Part shown: positions 63,767 to 64,000 of the stretch, one piece after another | Numbering within the stretch: position 1 is the first letter of the stretch | Layout: each line of letters starts with the position of its first letter | Source: an uncultured Lactococcus sp. | GTDB taxonomy: Bacteria; Bacillota; Bacilli; Lactobacillales; Streptococcaceae | Assembly (NCBI RefSeq): GCF_934191625.1 | Contig: NZ_CAKPUG010000003.1 | Span: forward strand, 186,001 to 250,000 | Direction of reading: 5' to 3' | Length of the DNA stretch: 64,000 bases | The notes under the pieces: generated by a model | Databases searched by the model: none | What the model saw: only the letters and a program-made list of their open reading frames with translations | What the model was told of the DNA's origin: nothing | Program-made: the position numbers and the translations under genes

Positions 63767-64000
63767 TTATTTTGAGACTTCTTTTGCTACAGGTGAGCCT
63801 TTGGTCCCAAAATGCGTAGCAATTGCACCTCCACCATATTTTTGATAATTAACGGTAGAAAATCCAGCTTTACGAAAGAGTTGCGCCAAAGCTTTCGCAT
63901 CAGGAAAATTCTCCGCAGATTCTTGAAGCCATTGGTATTCTTTCAAAGACTTGGCAAAAACCTTACCCAGAAAAGGCATCACTTTTTTAAAGTAAAGTTC
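63767..64000 (-). CDS. menG: Demethylmenaquinone methyltransferase, C-terminal part (partial)
   Basis: The last 77 codons of a UbiE/MenG methyltransferase; the gene runs off the right edge of the window. The end of the family is clear: FKKVMPFLGKVFAKSLKEYQ, WLQES, FPDAKALAQLFRKAGF, and YGGGAIATHFG. MenG methylates demethylmenaquinone with S-adenosylmethionine to give menaquinone, the electron donor of the cytochrome bd oxidase encoded at the other end of this window. Confidence 0.9.
   Translation of the reverse strand, partial: ELYFKKVMPFLGKVFAKSLKEYQWLQESAENFPDAKALAQLFRKAGFSTVNYQKYGGGAIATHFGTKGSPVAKEVSK

Noticed and set aside
1..64000. CRISPR array, tRNA or rRNA genes
   Set aside because: No regularly spaced repeats with unique spacers and no tRNA cloverleaf or rRNA sequence were noticed in any intergenic region.
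1..64000. Insertion sequences or prophage genes
   Set aside because: No transposase, integrase or phage structural gene is encoded; the inverted repeats found are not linked to such genes.

Overview
The window looks like a chromosomal segment of a lactic acid bacterium of the genus Lactococcus or a close relative. The evidence is low GC, strong AGGAGG-type ribosome sites, a cydABCD operon next to menaquinone biosynthesis, a PepP-EF-P-Asp23-NusB block, a class III FBPase, and the DinG-TseB-AspC-AsnS block also known from Bacillus. Nothing in the sequence fixes the species. Almost all genes are on the minus strand, so operons read from high to low coordinates.

Regions: 408-2060 SulP anion transporter (+). 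2891-5603 MarR regulator and MacB-like ABC exporter. 5699-11744 cydA-cydB-cydD-cydC (cytochrome bd oxidase and its maturation exporter). 11952-20106 glycogen operon glgC-glgD-glgA-glgP plus a GH13 glucosidase. 20591-23810 pepP-efp-asp23-nusB. 23920-24573 HAD phosphatase. 24701-34960 a catabolic locus for galacto-N-biose or N-acetylgalactosamine type sugars: RpiR regulator, NagA deacetylase, GH35 beta-galactosidase, mannose-class PTS IIC-IID-IIB, AgaS isomerase/deaminase, LacC-like kinase and GatY-like aldolase. 35007-39905 fbp and uvrA. 40012-49792 a GIY-YIG protein and a long series including a dispersin-like GH20 protein, thiN, asnS, aspC, tseB and dinG. 50139-53881 stress protein, MprF-like acyltransferase, CorA and a VOC protein. 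53985-60422 a candidate extracellular polysaccharide locus (WecB epimerase, a 30-residue membrane peptide, GT2 synthase, large secreted Ig-repeat protein). 61023-64000 a Ser-rich secreted protein, an aromatic-acid-exporter-like membrane protein, a second VOC protein and the 3' end of menG.

The most interesting signal is a small regulon in the amino-sugar locus. Three promoters (agaS, bgaC, nagA) share one architecture: a palindrome GGAAAWTTTTCC lies exactly 14 bp upstream of the -10 hexamer in place of a -35 element, with a second copy 32, 31 (degenerate) and 32 bp further upstream. The RpiR-SIS regulator encoded at 34208-34960 is the obvious candidate to bind it. The bgaC promoter also carries a good CcpA (cre) site. 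The genes give a complete route: PTS uptake, intracellular cleavage by GH35, deacetylation (NagA), deamination/isomerisation (AgaS) to tagatose-6-phosphate, phosphorylation (LacC) and aldol cleavage (GatY). No EIIA gene is present, and a decayed small gene sits between the two halves.

Other points: a dispersin-B-like GH20 protein whose catalytic-site motifs are changed, a NusB with a roughly 200-residue central insertion, several genes whose -10 box lies 6-9 bp from an SD-less start codon, and several unexplained inverted repeats in intergenic regions.
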